Below are positions 21,598 through 33,013 of a DNA stretch of 64,000 nt, piece by piece. How positions within the stretch are numbered: position 1 is the first letter of the stretch; each line of letters begins with the position of its first letter. This DNA is from Rutstroemia sp. NJR-2017a BVV2 (lineage: Eukaryota; Ascomycota; Leotiomycetes; Helotiales; Rutstroemiaceae), in the NCBI GenBank assembly GCA_002946415.1, contig NJPS01000017.1:1-64000 (forward strand). The letters run 5' to 3'. The notes under the pieces are model-generated. The model was not told where the DNA came from and did not search any database. It was given only the letters and a program-made list of their open reading frames with translations. The translations under genes were made by a program, and so were the position numbers.

Positions 21598-22566
21598 ATG
21601 CCTCGGAAACAGCGTCGACAAGGGCCGCAGGCGGCTTTGTCTGATGGATTACCTACCCGCAACCAGTATAATCCGCGACCAAAAGTAAGAATCCAATCAC
21701 TAGGTGAAGGTTGCATTTTATGGCTCCCAGCGAGAAACGAGAACGAGAGCGGGAAGATCATTTGCATCAGAGATTCTTGTTGCTTTGGCAGTGAGCTTGA
21801 CAATGAAGGCTATAACCATCCTGTTTTGGTTTTGAAGATTAGGCAAGATGGAATATGTTCCTTCGCGCAGGCAAGTATTTCAGAAGCTTTTCAAAGTCGT
21901 AGAGTTAATAAAACACAGGTTACTTCAAAAGAGCAGAAAAACAGAAATAAAAGGGGCAGAGCGATCGACCGCTTGCCAATATCACATCATTCTACGACCG
22001 ATCTAGACGAGACCGTTGCGGGGGCATTAAATCTCGAAGAAGGAAATATGAACCGCCAGTCGTACGTGAAAACCCAACATATATTCGACGTACACATCAC
22101 ACAACTCCGTGCACGTAGTTTCTCCAACAAGAGCAAACCCTCCGACACACGCCTTACACGCGAGAGCTATGAACATCTTGCGCAAAGGTTTGGTATCCAG
22201 GAATATGAACGTTGGGTTCCTACGGAGTTGCTCGTCCAAGGATTTGGAGGATACAAACCTGCCCCTCCTCAAGTTGTGCCAGTGCAGCCGAGGAGAAACA
22301 ACATCCCCTTAACAGTCAACAGAACAATTTCTGCGCCTGATCCAGGCGCGCGACTGCCCCTCCTTTACTCAAGCGACATTCCAAGACAGCAGATGCGACG
22401 GAAGGACATTGCTTGGGGAGACTTGGAAACAAATGGACGAGGAACGCCTCCTCCTGACGCTACTGACAGTCCTCTGGGGTTTATTGGATACGTTCTTCGT
22501 TTTGCAGGATGTGTGGCATGTGCAGCTATTGGTTATTGGGCTTTCAAAGCTCTTGGGGATGTTTAG
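21598..22566 (+). CDS. PemK-like fungal protein with C-terminal membrane anchor
   Basis: One open frame of 322 aa from ATG 21598. The N-terminal part (GEGCILWLPAR, then YNHPVLVLKI) looks like the beta-barrel start of PemK/MazF-like domains found in many fungal proteins of unknown role. RQSYVKTQHIFDV and RLTRESYEHLAQRFG continue that family pattern. Residues about 295-317 are a hydrophobic anchor just before the stop, so a tail-anchored protein is likely. An in-frame 48-bp segment at 21871-21918 begins GCAAGT and ends ACACAG, which is the form of a GC-AG intron. Removing it joins FAQ to VTSKEQ, closer to the expected VTS strand. The spliced product would have 306 aa. Nuclease activity is not implied by the sequence. 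Confidence 0.6.
   Translation: MPRKQRRQGPQAALSDGLPTRNQYNPRPKVRIQSLGEGCILWLPARNENESGKIICIRDSCCFGSELDNEGYNHPVLVLKIRQDGICSFAQASISEAFQSRRVNKTQVTSKEQKNRNKRGRAIDRLPISHHSTTDLDETVAGALNLEEGNMNRQSYVKTQHIFDVHITQLRARSFSNKSKPSDTRLTRESYEHLAQRFGIQEYERWVPTELLVQGFGGYKPAPPQVVPVQPRRNNIPLTVNRTISAPDPGARLPLLYSSDIPRQQMRRKDIAWGDLETNGRGTPPPDATDSPLGFIGYVLRFAGCVACAAIGYWAFKALGDV
21871..21918 (+). other. Probable GC-AG intron, 48 bp, in frame
   Basis: The sequence GCAAGT directly follows CAG and the segment ends TTAATAAAACACAG. It is a multiple of three and free of stops, so retention adds 16 residues and splicing removes them. GCAAGT is the usual donor of GC-AG introns. Confidence 0.5.
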
Positions 22567-24396
22567 GAATAGAGTGAGTGAAGGGTGAAGGCTGAAGGTT
22601 GACGAGAAAAGTATTAGTGGAGTGCGGGGTAGGGGATAAAGTGGATAGTAATGAAGGGGAATAAATGGAGATGAGTTTGCAATCATACACATGCCGTAGG
22701 CTGATCTTTTTGGGGTATTTGTGCTGCAGGGTAGGTGGAGAGATGTTGAATCGATGAGTATTGAGGGGATTTGGGGCCGCAGTAGTGTGCAGTGATAGAT
22801 AAGAATATAATGGATGACTGAACACTTAGAATCCTTAATGCACTTCGTCGAGCTGCATCTCTTAGACTCGTTGTGCTGAGCGTTTTACTCTTCATCAACG
22901 TCCATTAGCGGACTGTAAGTATGATACTTCCTGGCAAGATGAACATCCACGGGAAGTCTGAGGAGCAACTTCCATGAACGGCTTTGGCTTGGAAAGGGCC
23001 CCGACGATGATGGCTTCTTAATTGCTTGATGATCGAGGAGATTTAGAAACGCAACTAACATCAGGTCGTTGAAATCATGCTTGATGACACTAGGATCATC
23101 GTACAGATCGAGAGTAACCAAATGACGTCGGAAACGACATGATAGGATATATTAATTCTGTGCAACCTCAGAGTCGCAACAATGTGGAGACTGTGAGGTC
23201 GAACATCAGCTGCATCGACTACCATTTGTCTATGCTTATTCTTACTAGGTAAGATTACGTATCGCTCTCTCCGAAGTCACTTGTCGCATCACAGCGCACG
23301 ATACATTCCCACTAACACAAGTTTCAGTACCGGAAGCAACCCAACGGCACAACAGTTACATCCCCATCTCAGCGTATCACTCTAGCATACCTGTTCTAAA
23401 CATATCCAGGTACTACCGAACATCAAACTTCAGACGAAGATCCTCCTACGATAGATACACAAAACATAGCAACCTTACTCTTTTCTCCTTAACCTCCTCT
23501 CGCTTTCACCGCAACATCACCATCAATACCATCAAATCGCATCTCATCTCACCCCCATCGCTCGTACCACAATCCTACGTACAGAGCCGTCCACCGACGT
23601 TCCCCAAGTCCGTAAATTTCCCCATGGAGCAAACCTCCCTACTGGCAGCACCGCTACCGACTTCCCCGAACGTTCTAAAAACAGAGTCTTGTACCTACAC
23701 CACATTGTGTTTGAGTAAATGGTAGCCTTGAGCTGGCTGCATGCACGTCAGATAACACACATACATGCATACAGTCACACACACACATATGCATCTGCGC
23801 TGCATGCCCAGGTGATGAACTTCAGACGAAAAAGGAGAACTAGAATAGGATGGGAAGGATTTACGGCAGTTTCTCTTGGGAAAAGGTCATGGTGGCTTGT
23901 GTGCAGCGACAGGATGGGCTGGGACGCCTTGTTGTGGCTTTTCTTAGTGGTCAGCCCCCTGAAGGTTGCACCGGAGGGTGGTATTTAGAAGAACTTTCGA
24001 AGGTTCTTTGCTTGTGTGGGGCTTGTGGATCGAGATTTGTGCTGACTGTGGGCAACGAGAAGGGACTTCTAGAAAGCATGGATATGAAGAACATTAATTG
24101 ATCATAACTCCTCATGTCGTTTCGTTAAAGCTAGTATACATTCATGAATTAATAGTGAGAAAGAAAATCGTCGTCGGTACATGAAAGCAGATATAGAAAA
24201 GAGAAAAGAGAAAAAGAAAGGGGGAAAAAAGAGAAATCGTCGCCCGCTTGCTCGTTGTGACCCAAATTGAAAGAAGAACAGATCCCACAAACTTTTAATA
24301 ATACAGCACTCCAACCCATGATAATAATCGTACAACAATTCATCCTCCCCGTTTGATATCGCTATCCTTCTCTTTAATCTTTATGCAAGTTAGTCA
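22567..24396. other. Intergenic; no firm gene
   Basis: A minus-strand ORF at 23121-22885 (78 aa, LYDDPSVIKHDFNDLML onward) may be a terminal exon but has no partner exon. A pyrimidine-rich segment at 23450-23700 leads to ATG 23624 with a short ORF. A CA-rich simple repeat lies at 23757-23790. The region also contains the 3' flank of the Zn2Cys6 gene. Confidence 0.4.
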
Positions 24397-26487
24397 TTAC
24401 TCAATTAATACATCCCTCAATCTATCGATTTCTTCCTTCAAACATCCCTTGTTACACCTCCATGGTCTGATATAACCCCTCTTCTTGAATGATAATAAAT
24501 CTTCTCTTAATTCTTTGGCTAATTGTAGTAACTCTTCGTTACCCCCCAGTAGATCCCTGTTGCATTTATCGTCGAAGTTCATAAGAAGCGGGAACGATGA
24601 ACGGAAAAGAGCGGTCAGGACACTGATAAGGAGGTTGAGTACATGTTTGTGGTCTGTTGTGGTTGTGGCTGGTTCTTCGGCAGATGCATGTTGCGTTGCT
24701 AGATCATATTAGCCGTCTGTATACCTTGGATGAATAATGGATGATAATACTAACAAGAAGGATTCCTCCCACTCGTGTTAACGAGATAATCTGCTCTCGA
24801 ACTATGCAGTCGAGTGAGTAACCAAAACACTAGCGCGACGGGGACCAGAGCATCCTTCGCCAGTTGACCTGATGTTCTGAACACCAATCGCTGTAGTTCC
24901 TCGTACACAGATTTCTCGGCGTTGTACAGTAACTGGTATAATTTGGTTTCGATTTGAGCCCGGACTGCGGGGTAGTCCGCCGATACCGTGGCTGGCTGAT
25001 TAGTGCTGGCAATTATCTTCACCCCATTATGGAGTACATAATTGAATGCCATAAGTTTCGTCATATTAGCAACCAGGGTCGCCTTGTTCACGTCAGCTTG
25101 TTATTCATCAGGTAGTAGGGAGACCCCAATGGAATGACTTACGTGAGGTAACTTTTGCTGGGCGTAAGCGATCCCAAAAAGAAAGGAGGAAGAATTATCG
25201 TTATGAATTTTGTTGAATCGGTAGGTGTACACTATAGCCCATTTCTGAATAATCTCCGCAGATATGGAACCAGGATCAAGGAGACTGACAGTTTCGGGCT
25301 GTCTTGAAACATCCATGGGGACGGAAGATGGCTGGAGGTTGCTGACCCTCTGAATTTCGAGTCGTACCCCGGCATCCAGAGTTGATGTTGGTACGTCAAT
25401 GACTTGAACCTCCAGAAGCCAGGAAGTCGGACCTTTGCCGTCAATTTTCATGGTCCGGCGTTGACCATATGCCACGGGAAAGGTGATATCAAAATCAACC
25501 ACACGATCTGGTCGACTACTCCGGTAGACTATGACGTTAGTTGATGATCAGGTAATCGCAGGATTAACTCACAATCAGATACCGTAAGATCAACGAACGG
25601 AGACTCTCGCGTACATAGAAGTGTTGCTGATTCGAGGTCTCTGGTCCGACGGACACATAAGTGACATGGTTTGCTTGTTCCACACTTCAATCATCAGTAA
25701 TCAACGATCAGTTGGAATACAGAAAACGTACAGTTCGTTTTCTGAACTTGCACTGAATGCAGGCCCCAACGTTTCTCACGGCCTCGACCTTCTTCTTGCC
25801 TTGGGGTGTGAAAGCACTTCGAGTCTTGCGCTTGGAACTGGAGTTGACATTGACCTCGAAGACTGAACTCAGTGACTCTTGCGATGCAATTGGCTGATTT
25901 TCCTGTTGGACCAGAGCTGGTATTCTTACATCCAGCTTGAAAACGTTTGCATTTGGCGGCCCCGATGTCTTTGAAGCACTAGACGCACGAGCTTTCCTCT
26001 CGTGGCCTTTGGTTGATTTGGGAAGCTGAACGTCTTGGCATGCTGGCTCTGAATGGCATCTTGTTTCTTCGTGCTGCTCAGAGTCGACATCACTAAACTG
26101 TTCCGCGGATGCTCTTGACGACGTCGTTACATGCGTATAGTGTAGCCCTTGGTCCATACCATCAACGACTCCATGAGCCCCAAGTTGAGGAGCAACATTC
26201 TGTGGTTGTTGAAAACCCGTTTCCACGCCTGAAAACACCATTTGCGGAGAGTATGGCCGATCGCCAAACATGGAAGGTAGTGAGAACATTTCCTCACTAA
26301 GATAAAAGTCCGAGGCCGGAATCCCATCAAATGAAAGAGACTGATCGGCGGCATTTTGATAATTGCCGTAACGATTGGATTGATAGAACTCATCACCCAT
26401 ACTGGCATCAGGAAATGAATTTGTGAAGTTCCAGTCTAGATGATGAGATGTCAGCGGCTTGCCGGCTATGGCTGATGATAACAACAT
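24397..26487 (-). CDS. Zn(2)-Cys(6) transcription factor, 627 aa
   Basis: Five exons (26487-25732, 25684-25573, 25528-25143, 25082-24755, 24698-24397) join with GT..AG introns in consistent phase to 628 codons. The DNA-binding motif spans the first intron: Cys243-x2-Cys246-x6-Cys253-x5-Cys259-x2-Cys262-x13-Cys276, with the basic run KFRKR after the second Cys. The last spacing is longer than the usual 6-9. A basic, Ser-rich stretch (SSSKRKTRSAFTPQGKKK) precedes it. The long acidic and Gln/Asn-rich N-terminus could be an activation region. The C-terminal half contains helices and an end KEEIDRLRDVLIE that may form a coiled coil. It probably regulates transcription in the nucleus; the target is unknown. 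An additional 5' exon upstream of 26487 is possible (open, protein-like sequence to about 26760). Its neighbour is a decayed dehydrogenase. Confidence 0.85.
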
Positions 26488-27271
26488 ACTGGAGTATCGA
26501 GTATGCCCTTCCTTGGTAAATTTGAGGCAAAATGTGAAGTGGTGATTTCGAGATTGTCGTCCGTCTGAAGATCATTTGTACTCAGGCTTTACTATTTCCG
26601 GGCATGAAAGGAGATGTGTTGGCTTGTGGAGGAAACATAAGACTGTCAGTAAGATGTGAGAAACGAAGGGTTCCTTGCGACCCCACGACGAGACTGGTGT
26701 GAGGGTATGTATGCTGGTGTGTTACATTGACGGAGGTGGAAGCCATGTGGTCTCCAGCCATGTTCCTGCATAGTTGGACGTTGTGATGAAGTGTAAGATG
26801 CAGGCACCATCTTACTGAAATGACGACGAGGAGGTAATGTGACTGGATGGAACTGCAGCATCTTACCAGCATGTCGGTAAAATAGAACGTTTCTAGAAGA
26901 TCGCTCGAGTTGACGCAACCATCATTCCCTGTCTGACACATGGTGGGCTTCCTAATCGAGAACACCGCATCTGGTGCCGGACAATCTCACCCATGGACGC
27001 ACCAATGAGAGGCAGCTGTGCCCCAGTATCGCGTGGAAAATTTTGATCTGGGGGCTAAAAACGAACTAATTGACGGAGTAAGCTGCATAAAAGCATGCAT
27101 ACACGTGCTTTGCAAGCAGTTTGTGCTGTCGAAATCCCTCAATGGGGTAAGTGATCGCGAATATTCCAAAAATATAAAGAATCTGTTTTGTCAAACTGCA
27201 AACCTTATCATCCGCGTTTGCTGATCTCTGTCGCGACATGCAGATGAAACACGCCGTTGTACGGAATTGAT
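26488..27271. other. Upstream of Zn2Cys6 gene; possible 5' exon
   Basis: The minus strand from about 26760 to 26582 reads MAGDHMASTSVNVTHQHTYP onward and could be a 5' exon of the transcription factor. No donor/acceptor pair that keeps the frame was found. The rest is intergenic. Confidence 0.35.
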
Positions 27272-28429
27272 TCAAGGCACCAAAAGTACTTGTTTCCCCC
27301 ATGCTGTCCCATTTTCGCTATTTTCATCGCTTTCGTCAATTTGGTCCAATCCGAATTTGCCAATTATTTGCACACCTCCACTAGCACCCAATTTTAGATT
27401 CCCCTTTTCGATCATTTTGATCATTCTCACCACCGCTTCTCTGCCATACATGAACCTACCTGGTGTTCCTAAACTTCTCAACATCAGTGAGATATAATTT
27501 ACCTCGATATTGCCGAATATCCCACCCATGAAAGATACCCTTCCAAACGGTCGCAATGCAGCCATGGCCGATGCAATGTGAGTTGACCTAGCTGCTGCAT
27601 TAGGTGAAAAGTCTATGTGTGCCTCTGCACCCTTTCCCCCGTTGCCTGCTGCTGGGATCATTGCTTGCATGTCATTGTCTTGATCTCCTGTCAGTACGAC
27701 CGTCCGAAGTCTCCCAGTCGCATTGAATGTTTCCCTAAGGCTTGCCAGCGTCTGCTCGTTGCGGCCACACGCGACGACCGAAGCTCCCATGGCCAACGCT
27801 ACTGTCACAGCGCTCGCTCCAAATCTTCCAGTAGCTGGAGATACGATCACTGTTTCCCCCGGAAGGAGATTAATGTCGGCAAGTCCGCCAAATGGTACTA
27901 GGTAACCTATGCAACCTTATCAGATTTATCGCGATTTAGAAGCGCGGGTTGACTTACTAGATATGTTACATAATCATCAATAGTGTAACCAAGCTCACCG
28001 CATATCAAAATCTCGTCGAGTGCGAAAACACTCAAGAGGGAATTTCGCATACTCCACGAAGGTTCCATGCCTCCATTCGCTCTCCGTTAATTTCATTGCC
28101 ACGCCCCCATGCAAGCCCATCAAAATGGCCAAATCAGGATCGTCCCTCGCACGTATTGTGGTATCGCAATAAACCAATTGCCCAGCTGCTAGAGAAACAG
28201 CGTCGGGGCCAACAGAATGAACTCTTCCAATTGAACTCCCTCCTGGTGTGAGGGGTAAGGTCATTGGATAAGGCAATGATCCATCAAATACCGAGGAAAG
28301 ATACGAGAGAACAAAGATGCCCAGAATCTTGATAACTACAGATCCTGGACCGCTTGTAGGTATTGAAACCTCATCTAGAATTAACGGTTCTCCTTTGGAT
28401 TTGAGACGAAGTGCCCTCTGGGTTGCCAT
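27272..28429 (-). pseudogene. Medium-chain alcohol dehydrogenase/oxidoreductase, frameshifted
   Basis: The N-terminal GroES-like part starts at ATG 28429 (MATQRALRLKSKGEPLILDE) and is intact to FVEYAKFPLE. There the frame breaks near 28030: the next frame continues with VFALDEILICGELGYTIDDY, as expected for the family, two bases short. After a 51-bp GT..AG intron (27957-27907) the NAD(P)-binding part resumes (VPFGGLADINLLPGETVIV, SPATGRFGASAVTVALAMGA) and runs to GWGKQV-type end AWGKQVLLVP at 27272. The splice does not restore one frame with the middle segment, so at least two lesions or assembly errors are present. Members are NAD(P)-dependent zinc-type dehydrogenases or quinone-reductase-like enzymes in the cytosol; the substrate is unknown. 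It lies head-to-head with the PPTase gene, 690 bp apart. Confidence 0.75.
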
Positions 28430-29118
28430 GCTAGTGTAATGCGACAGAGCGAATTGCAGAGGAATGATGTGAGTTCCACCCCGCGGCAAAGCATCACGTT
28501 TTGTTATGAACTATATACAACTATTGCTCTTCATCGTCTTACAAGCTGGGCAATCGTAACGGACTTATTACATTGACAGATTGGAAATAATGGACCTAGA
28601 CAACTTAACAGCGGCGCATAAGTACAATCGGTGGGACATTCAACCGTCTCATGCATTGCTCAGCGGATGACCTGTGGGGAGCAACAGCGTGCTTGGATGC
28701 CTATAATCATATGCAGCTTTGTACGAAGGTGTCATAGCATCACTGGTCATCGTAGCACCTTGCTGCTGAGAAGAGAGCTATCTCCGAGCCTAATCCCACT
28801 CGAGGGAAGAAATCATGCCACACTCCGAGATGGACATCCACAGAAAACTGACAATTTGAGAGCTGCACCGCAACCGAGAATTGCAGAAGCTTGAAGCCGA
28901 GCGCAACTGGAGATGCTTCGCGAAGTTGCAATTTCTTCACCTTACATGTCTTTCGTGGCTGAGGAAGTAATACAATGGGCAGTGAGAATCGTGTCGCGTC
29001 GCTTACCTAAGCGCCTAAGCCCCACCAGTTAGTCGGAGCTCCGGAGCTATCACCAGAAGTCCCGGCGCGGTGCTGCTCTCCTATTTCTCTAGGACCTAAC
29101 GATTTCAACCCGAGCACG
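28430..29118. other. Shared divergent promoter region
   Basis: It lies between the dehydrogenase (minus) and PPTase (plus). ORFs at 28631-28894 and 28740-28940 overlap each other in opposite strands without recognisable content. No clear operator motif is identified. Confidence 0.45.
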
Positions 29119-30236
29119 ATGGCCACCGCAGATGCAAAACCGTTCCTTGTACAATGGCTGGTTGACACCCGACCTCTATGGCCAATTCGTGGTAAGGATA
29201 AGCCCAGGGAAGAAGTTGCGGAGTTGAGAACAGTTGTGCGTACAGCGGACCATCCACTTACTCCAGTCTGACAATACACCGGTAGGCATCGCAGGTTTTG
29301 GCGTTACTCTCGAAGTCTGAGCAGGAAGCTGTCTTGAAGTACTACCATATCAAAGATGCAAAAATGAGTCTAGCCTCGCAGCTTCTGAAGCATCTCGTCA
29401 TCACGAAGTACTGCAAAGTTCCCTGGTCGAAGAGCACGATAACACGAGCGGCGAACGGCAAGCCCTGCTACATACCTACCGGAGGCCAACCGCATATCGA
29501 ATTTAACGTGAGTCATCAAGCTGGCCTTGTCACATTAATCGCAGTCATTGGAGGGGATGGGAAATCAAATGTCGGGACAGATATCGTATGCGCAAATGAA
29601 CGATTCTCGAACGACTACAAATATATCGAAAAGAACGGTTTCTTCGACTGGGTCGATATGCATGGAGAGGTTTTCGCGGAATCTGAAATTGAATTCATGA
29701 AGCACTCCGTGATTGGACTCGAGAAGATTTTACCTGGAAGAACAATTTGTGAGACCGGGAACGAAGCTCTTTCGCAGTGTCAATTGAGAAACAGACAAGT
29801 GGATGTTACGGTTCTGGACGACGACGATAATGGTACCGCGAAACTCAAGGTCAATAGTAATGTGGCCATTGACGCGAAGATCCGGAGATTCTACGCCATG
29901 TGGTGTTTACGAGAAGCTTATGTGAAAATGACTGGAGAGGCGTTGCTTGCGCCATGGTTGAAAGATCTGCAAATATGCGACGTGCGAGCTCCGAGCGCTG
30001 CCGCTTCCGATGATCCGGGTTTGCTCACAGTTGGGGAAATGTCGAGTAACTATCGTATCATATTTAAAGGCAAAGCAGTCACCAATGTTTCGATGGAGTT
30101 GACTGCACTGGGCTCCCATTATATGATTGGTGGCGCTCTGAGGACGGAGAGCAATGTCGGCTTAGCACTGGGCACTTGGGAGCAAATAGATCTTGAAAAG
30201 GATGTCTTAGAGCTTGGAGAGCCTGCAAATGAATAG
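29119..30236 (+). CDS. 4'-phosphopantetheinyl transferase (Sfp/NpgA type)
   Basis: Exons 29119-29235 and 29295-30236 with a 59-bp intron give 352 aa; the phase-0 junction reads AELRTV-VLALLSKSEQ, as in the family. It transfers the phosphopantetheine arm of CoA to a serine of carrier proteins in polyketide synthases, non-ribosomal peptide synthetases and alpha-aminoadipate reductase. In filamentous fungi one such enzyme is needed for lysine synthesis and most secondary metabolites. Motifs seen: AKMSLASQLLKH (residues 61-72), FNVSHQAGLVTL (from 109), VGTDIV with the metal-binding Asp135, and WCLREAYVKMTG with Trp242, Glu246 and Lys250. Length fits NpgA/PptA orthologues. It is probably cytosolic. 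No synthase gene is present in the window, so this is a stand-alone activator. Confidence 0.93.
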
Positions 30237-31035
30237 ACGGGTCCCACAAGACTCTTGACTATCCACGCTTTGGAAGATTGTCTTGGTGACGGAAGCCAAT
30301 GCGTTTGCATTATGCGCGAATGAAGATTCGGGCGACATCAAGGAAACTCTCATAACGGCATCTTGAATTGTTTTGTTTTGCCTTGGCCATTGGTAGAAGG
30401 CATCATTCATGACGTTAAATTCCTTTGTCAAGCACGAAATGATTGGCCCCCTCACACAGTAAGCTTGACGAGAGCCTGGAACCATTACGAGAGGTTGATC
30501 TTCACTGTTTGGGGCATAGGTCAACCAACGGGCAGGAGGTCTGACACTAGCGCTTGACCCACTATTCCACTTCTACCCCAGATCTTCACTCAGTCCATAT
30601 CTACTTTCCCATACGGACCAACCGGATTTATGTCATCCAATAGGAGCATTTGTGATCTCAGTATCTCGTCATTGACACAACTCTCTTAATGAAGCTCCGA
30701 CAACAGAGCTATTAGAGATCCAAGCGGATGCTAAGATCACATATACCGAACATGCCATGAAAGATTCATATTCGTAGTAAACATGTCGCGAGAAATCTCC
30801 GGCCTAATAAAGGTTGCTGTTTATGGTAAAGTTCCGTGCATGGAACAGAATCCTGGCCTATCCGTATTACGATGCCGAGGATGTTGCAACCTCATGACGG
30901 TTTCTTGTGTAACGTACGTCCTACCCCTCTTCAAGGAGAGAACTGCGTTTGGGTCACTATTTTAGCAATTGAAAGTAATATAAGATCATTCTACTGCATG
31001 AAAAACGTTTACTGTAAAAGAAATTGTCACCGGTA
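30237..31035. other. Intergenic, no gene seen
   Basis: It lies between the PPTase stop and the aquaporin start. Small ORFs at 30363-30557 and 30783-31036 are without content. It probably contains the aquaglyceroporin promoter. Confidence 0.5.
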
Positions 31036-32553
31036 ATGGCTTGGTCTTCCAATACAGCATTCCCAGACCATCAAGATGATCAGGGTCCTACCAGAAGGGA
31101 CTTCGCCACGAAACATAACAATAGTAACAACGAATATGGAAGTGGTCCGGGTCTCATAGACCCTGGTGATAAGTTCCAGAGATCTGATTCTGCGTACAAT
31201 GAGCATTTAGACAAAGCTGTGAATGCTGTCGGGCCTGGACCGTCGCTAAAATCTACAGGACGATCGAAGAGCCCCGAGTATGGATACGCCGAACACCATG
31301 AGCATCGACGGAGGAGCTCGGCTCTGTCGCCACCTATTGGAGAACTAGATTTCACTGACTTGAGCCCGGCGGGTACGAAAACTACAAAGATATCACGGAA
31401 AAGTGTCGAACATCAAGAAAATTTGTCATCCGTCCGCACACATTTGGGACTAGAGCGGGAAGCACCGGTCCTTGAGGAGCACGATGATTATCTCCATTCG
31501 CGTTGGAGTGCAGTACGATATGTGTTGAGAGAGCCACTTGCGGAATTCTTTGGCACGTTTATCATGGTGCTTTTCGGAAATGGAGGTGTAGCGCAGGTCT
31601 TATTAAGTGCTGGGCAACAAAGCGCTCCGGGCAAGGACGGTTATGGAAGTTATCAGAGCATCAATTGGGCGTAAGTTAACTGGTCTTTACCAACAAGCTC
31701 GATAATGACATCGCTTTTAGGTGGGGTATTGGTGCTATGTTAGGCATTTATGTTGCAGGTGATTCTGGAGGGTTCCTGAACCCGGCCATTACCTTCTCGT
31801 TCTGCGTATACCGCAAACTACCGTGGCGTCGATTTCCTATTTACTTTCTTGCCCAGTTTCTAGGTGGACTTTGTGCGGCGGGGATCATATACATCAATTA
31901 CATCAATGCAATCGACAGTGTTGAGGGCCACGGCATCCGGACTGTACCACCATCTCCGACTGCGACGGCAGGCATTTTCTGTACATACCCGCAAGCCTTC
32001 CTCACGAAAACTAGCCAGTTTTTCAGCGAATTTATCGCGAGCACGGTACTCATGCTTGTTATCTTTGCGCTGAAGGATGATTCGAATCCTGGGGCGATGG
32101 GCAAGAGCGGTGCCGGACCGATGTTTCCTCTTGCGCTACTCTTCCTGATATTTGGTCTAGGTGCATGTTTTGGGTAAGATCTTTCATACAAAAATTGTAT
32201 CTGTGCCATATTATGTCTGAACTGACGTCCCGATTTTTAGGTGGGACACAGGCTATGCCATCAACCTCGCTCGGGATTTCGGGCCACGCCTCATGTCCTA
32301 TGCTGTAGGGTATGTTGGTGTATGGAGCGCTGGGGGATACTACTTCTGGATTCCAATGGTCGCACCATTCTGTGGATGTTTGTTTGGAGGATTATTGTAT
32401 GATGTTTTTGTTTACACGGGTCCGGAAAGTCCAGTCAACAATCCTTGGATTGGGATTCCCATCACCTACAAAGCTTGGCGGAGAAGAGCAGCTAGGAGGG
32501 GCTTGATGAAGAGGAAGGAAACAGAAGGTGATGATATTGAGAAGGGGCGGTGA
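31036..32553 (+). CDS. Aquaglyceroporin (MIP family), 466 aa
   Basis: Exons 31036-31670, 31721-32173 and 32241-32553 join in phase 2 with 50- and 67-bp introns. ATG 31036 is the first in frame. Residues 1-155 form a hydrophilic cytosolic N-terminus, as in fungal Yfl054-like glycerol channels. Six helices follow, starting at EPLAEFFGTFIMVLFGNGGV. The first pore loop is GGFLNPAITFS (Asn-Pro-Ala at 232-234). The second is GYAINLARDFGPRL, Asn-Leu-Ala (371-373) in place of Asn-Pro-Ala, followed by the conserved Asp that marks glycerol-conducting members. The C-terminus is short and basic/acidic (RRRAARRGLMKRKE). The likely role is glycerol and small-solute flux at the plasma membrane, important in osmotic and perhaps cold stress; the substrate is inferred from family features. 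Confidence 0.93.
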
Positions 32554-32896
32554 TGATGTTGTTAAGTTCTGGAAGAGTAAGTGGAGCAAAAAGCTGTCTT
32601 GGGTCTTGGCTGTCATCAAGTGCAGGGGTCCGGTTAGCGTGCTTATGCATACTGTATGTTTAGATAGAAGGTGCGGATCACCACAATAGTTTACATGCTA
32701 GTCACAAAACTTAATATGAACCTACGAGTAGATGGCATCAAATACTAGACCATATGTAGAAAATGATCATCTTGTCTACAACATCGATGTGTTTTCAAGA
32801 CCTCCACAGAGACAATACCGAACATTAACCGTGCCTGGGAGCCGAGGTCCCTTCTTCATGAAGTGTGTGTTCCACAACATACTGCATTAGATAAGA
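32554..32896. other. Intergenic
   Basis: It lies between the aquaglyceroporin stop and the TATA box of the next gene. No ORF or RNA gene is seen. Confidence 0.5.
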
Positions 32897-32903
32897 TATA
32901 AAA
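32897..32903 (+). promoter_or_regulatory. TATA box of acyl-CoA dehydrogenase gene
   Basis: TATAAAA lies 117 bp upstream of ATG 33014. The leader between them is A- and C-rich, as is usual for filamentous fungal 5' UTRs. Confidence 0.5.
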
Positions 32904-33013
32904 GGACAAATGAGCTGTCATATTTCAACAGCAAACGAGCAAACGAGCAAAAAAAGCCGAACGAAACTCACAGAGTCTACAAACCGTCTACTCCTACAGT
33001 TCACACCACAAAC

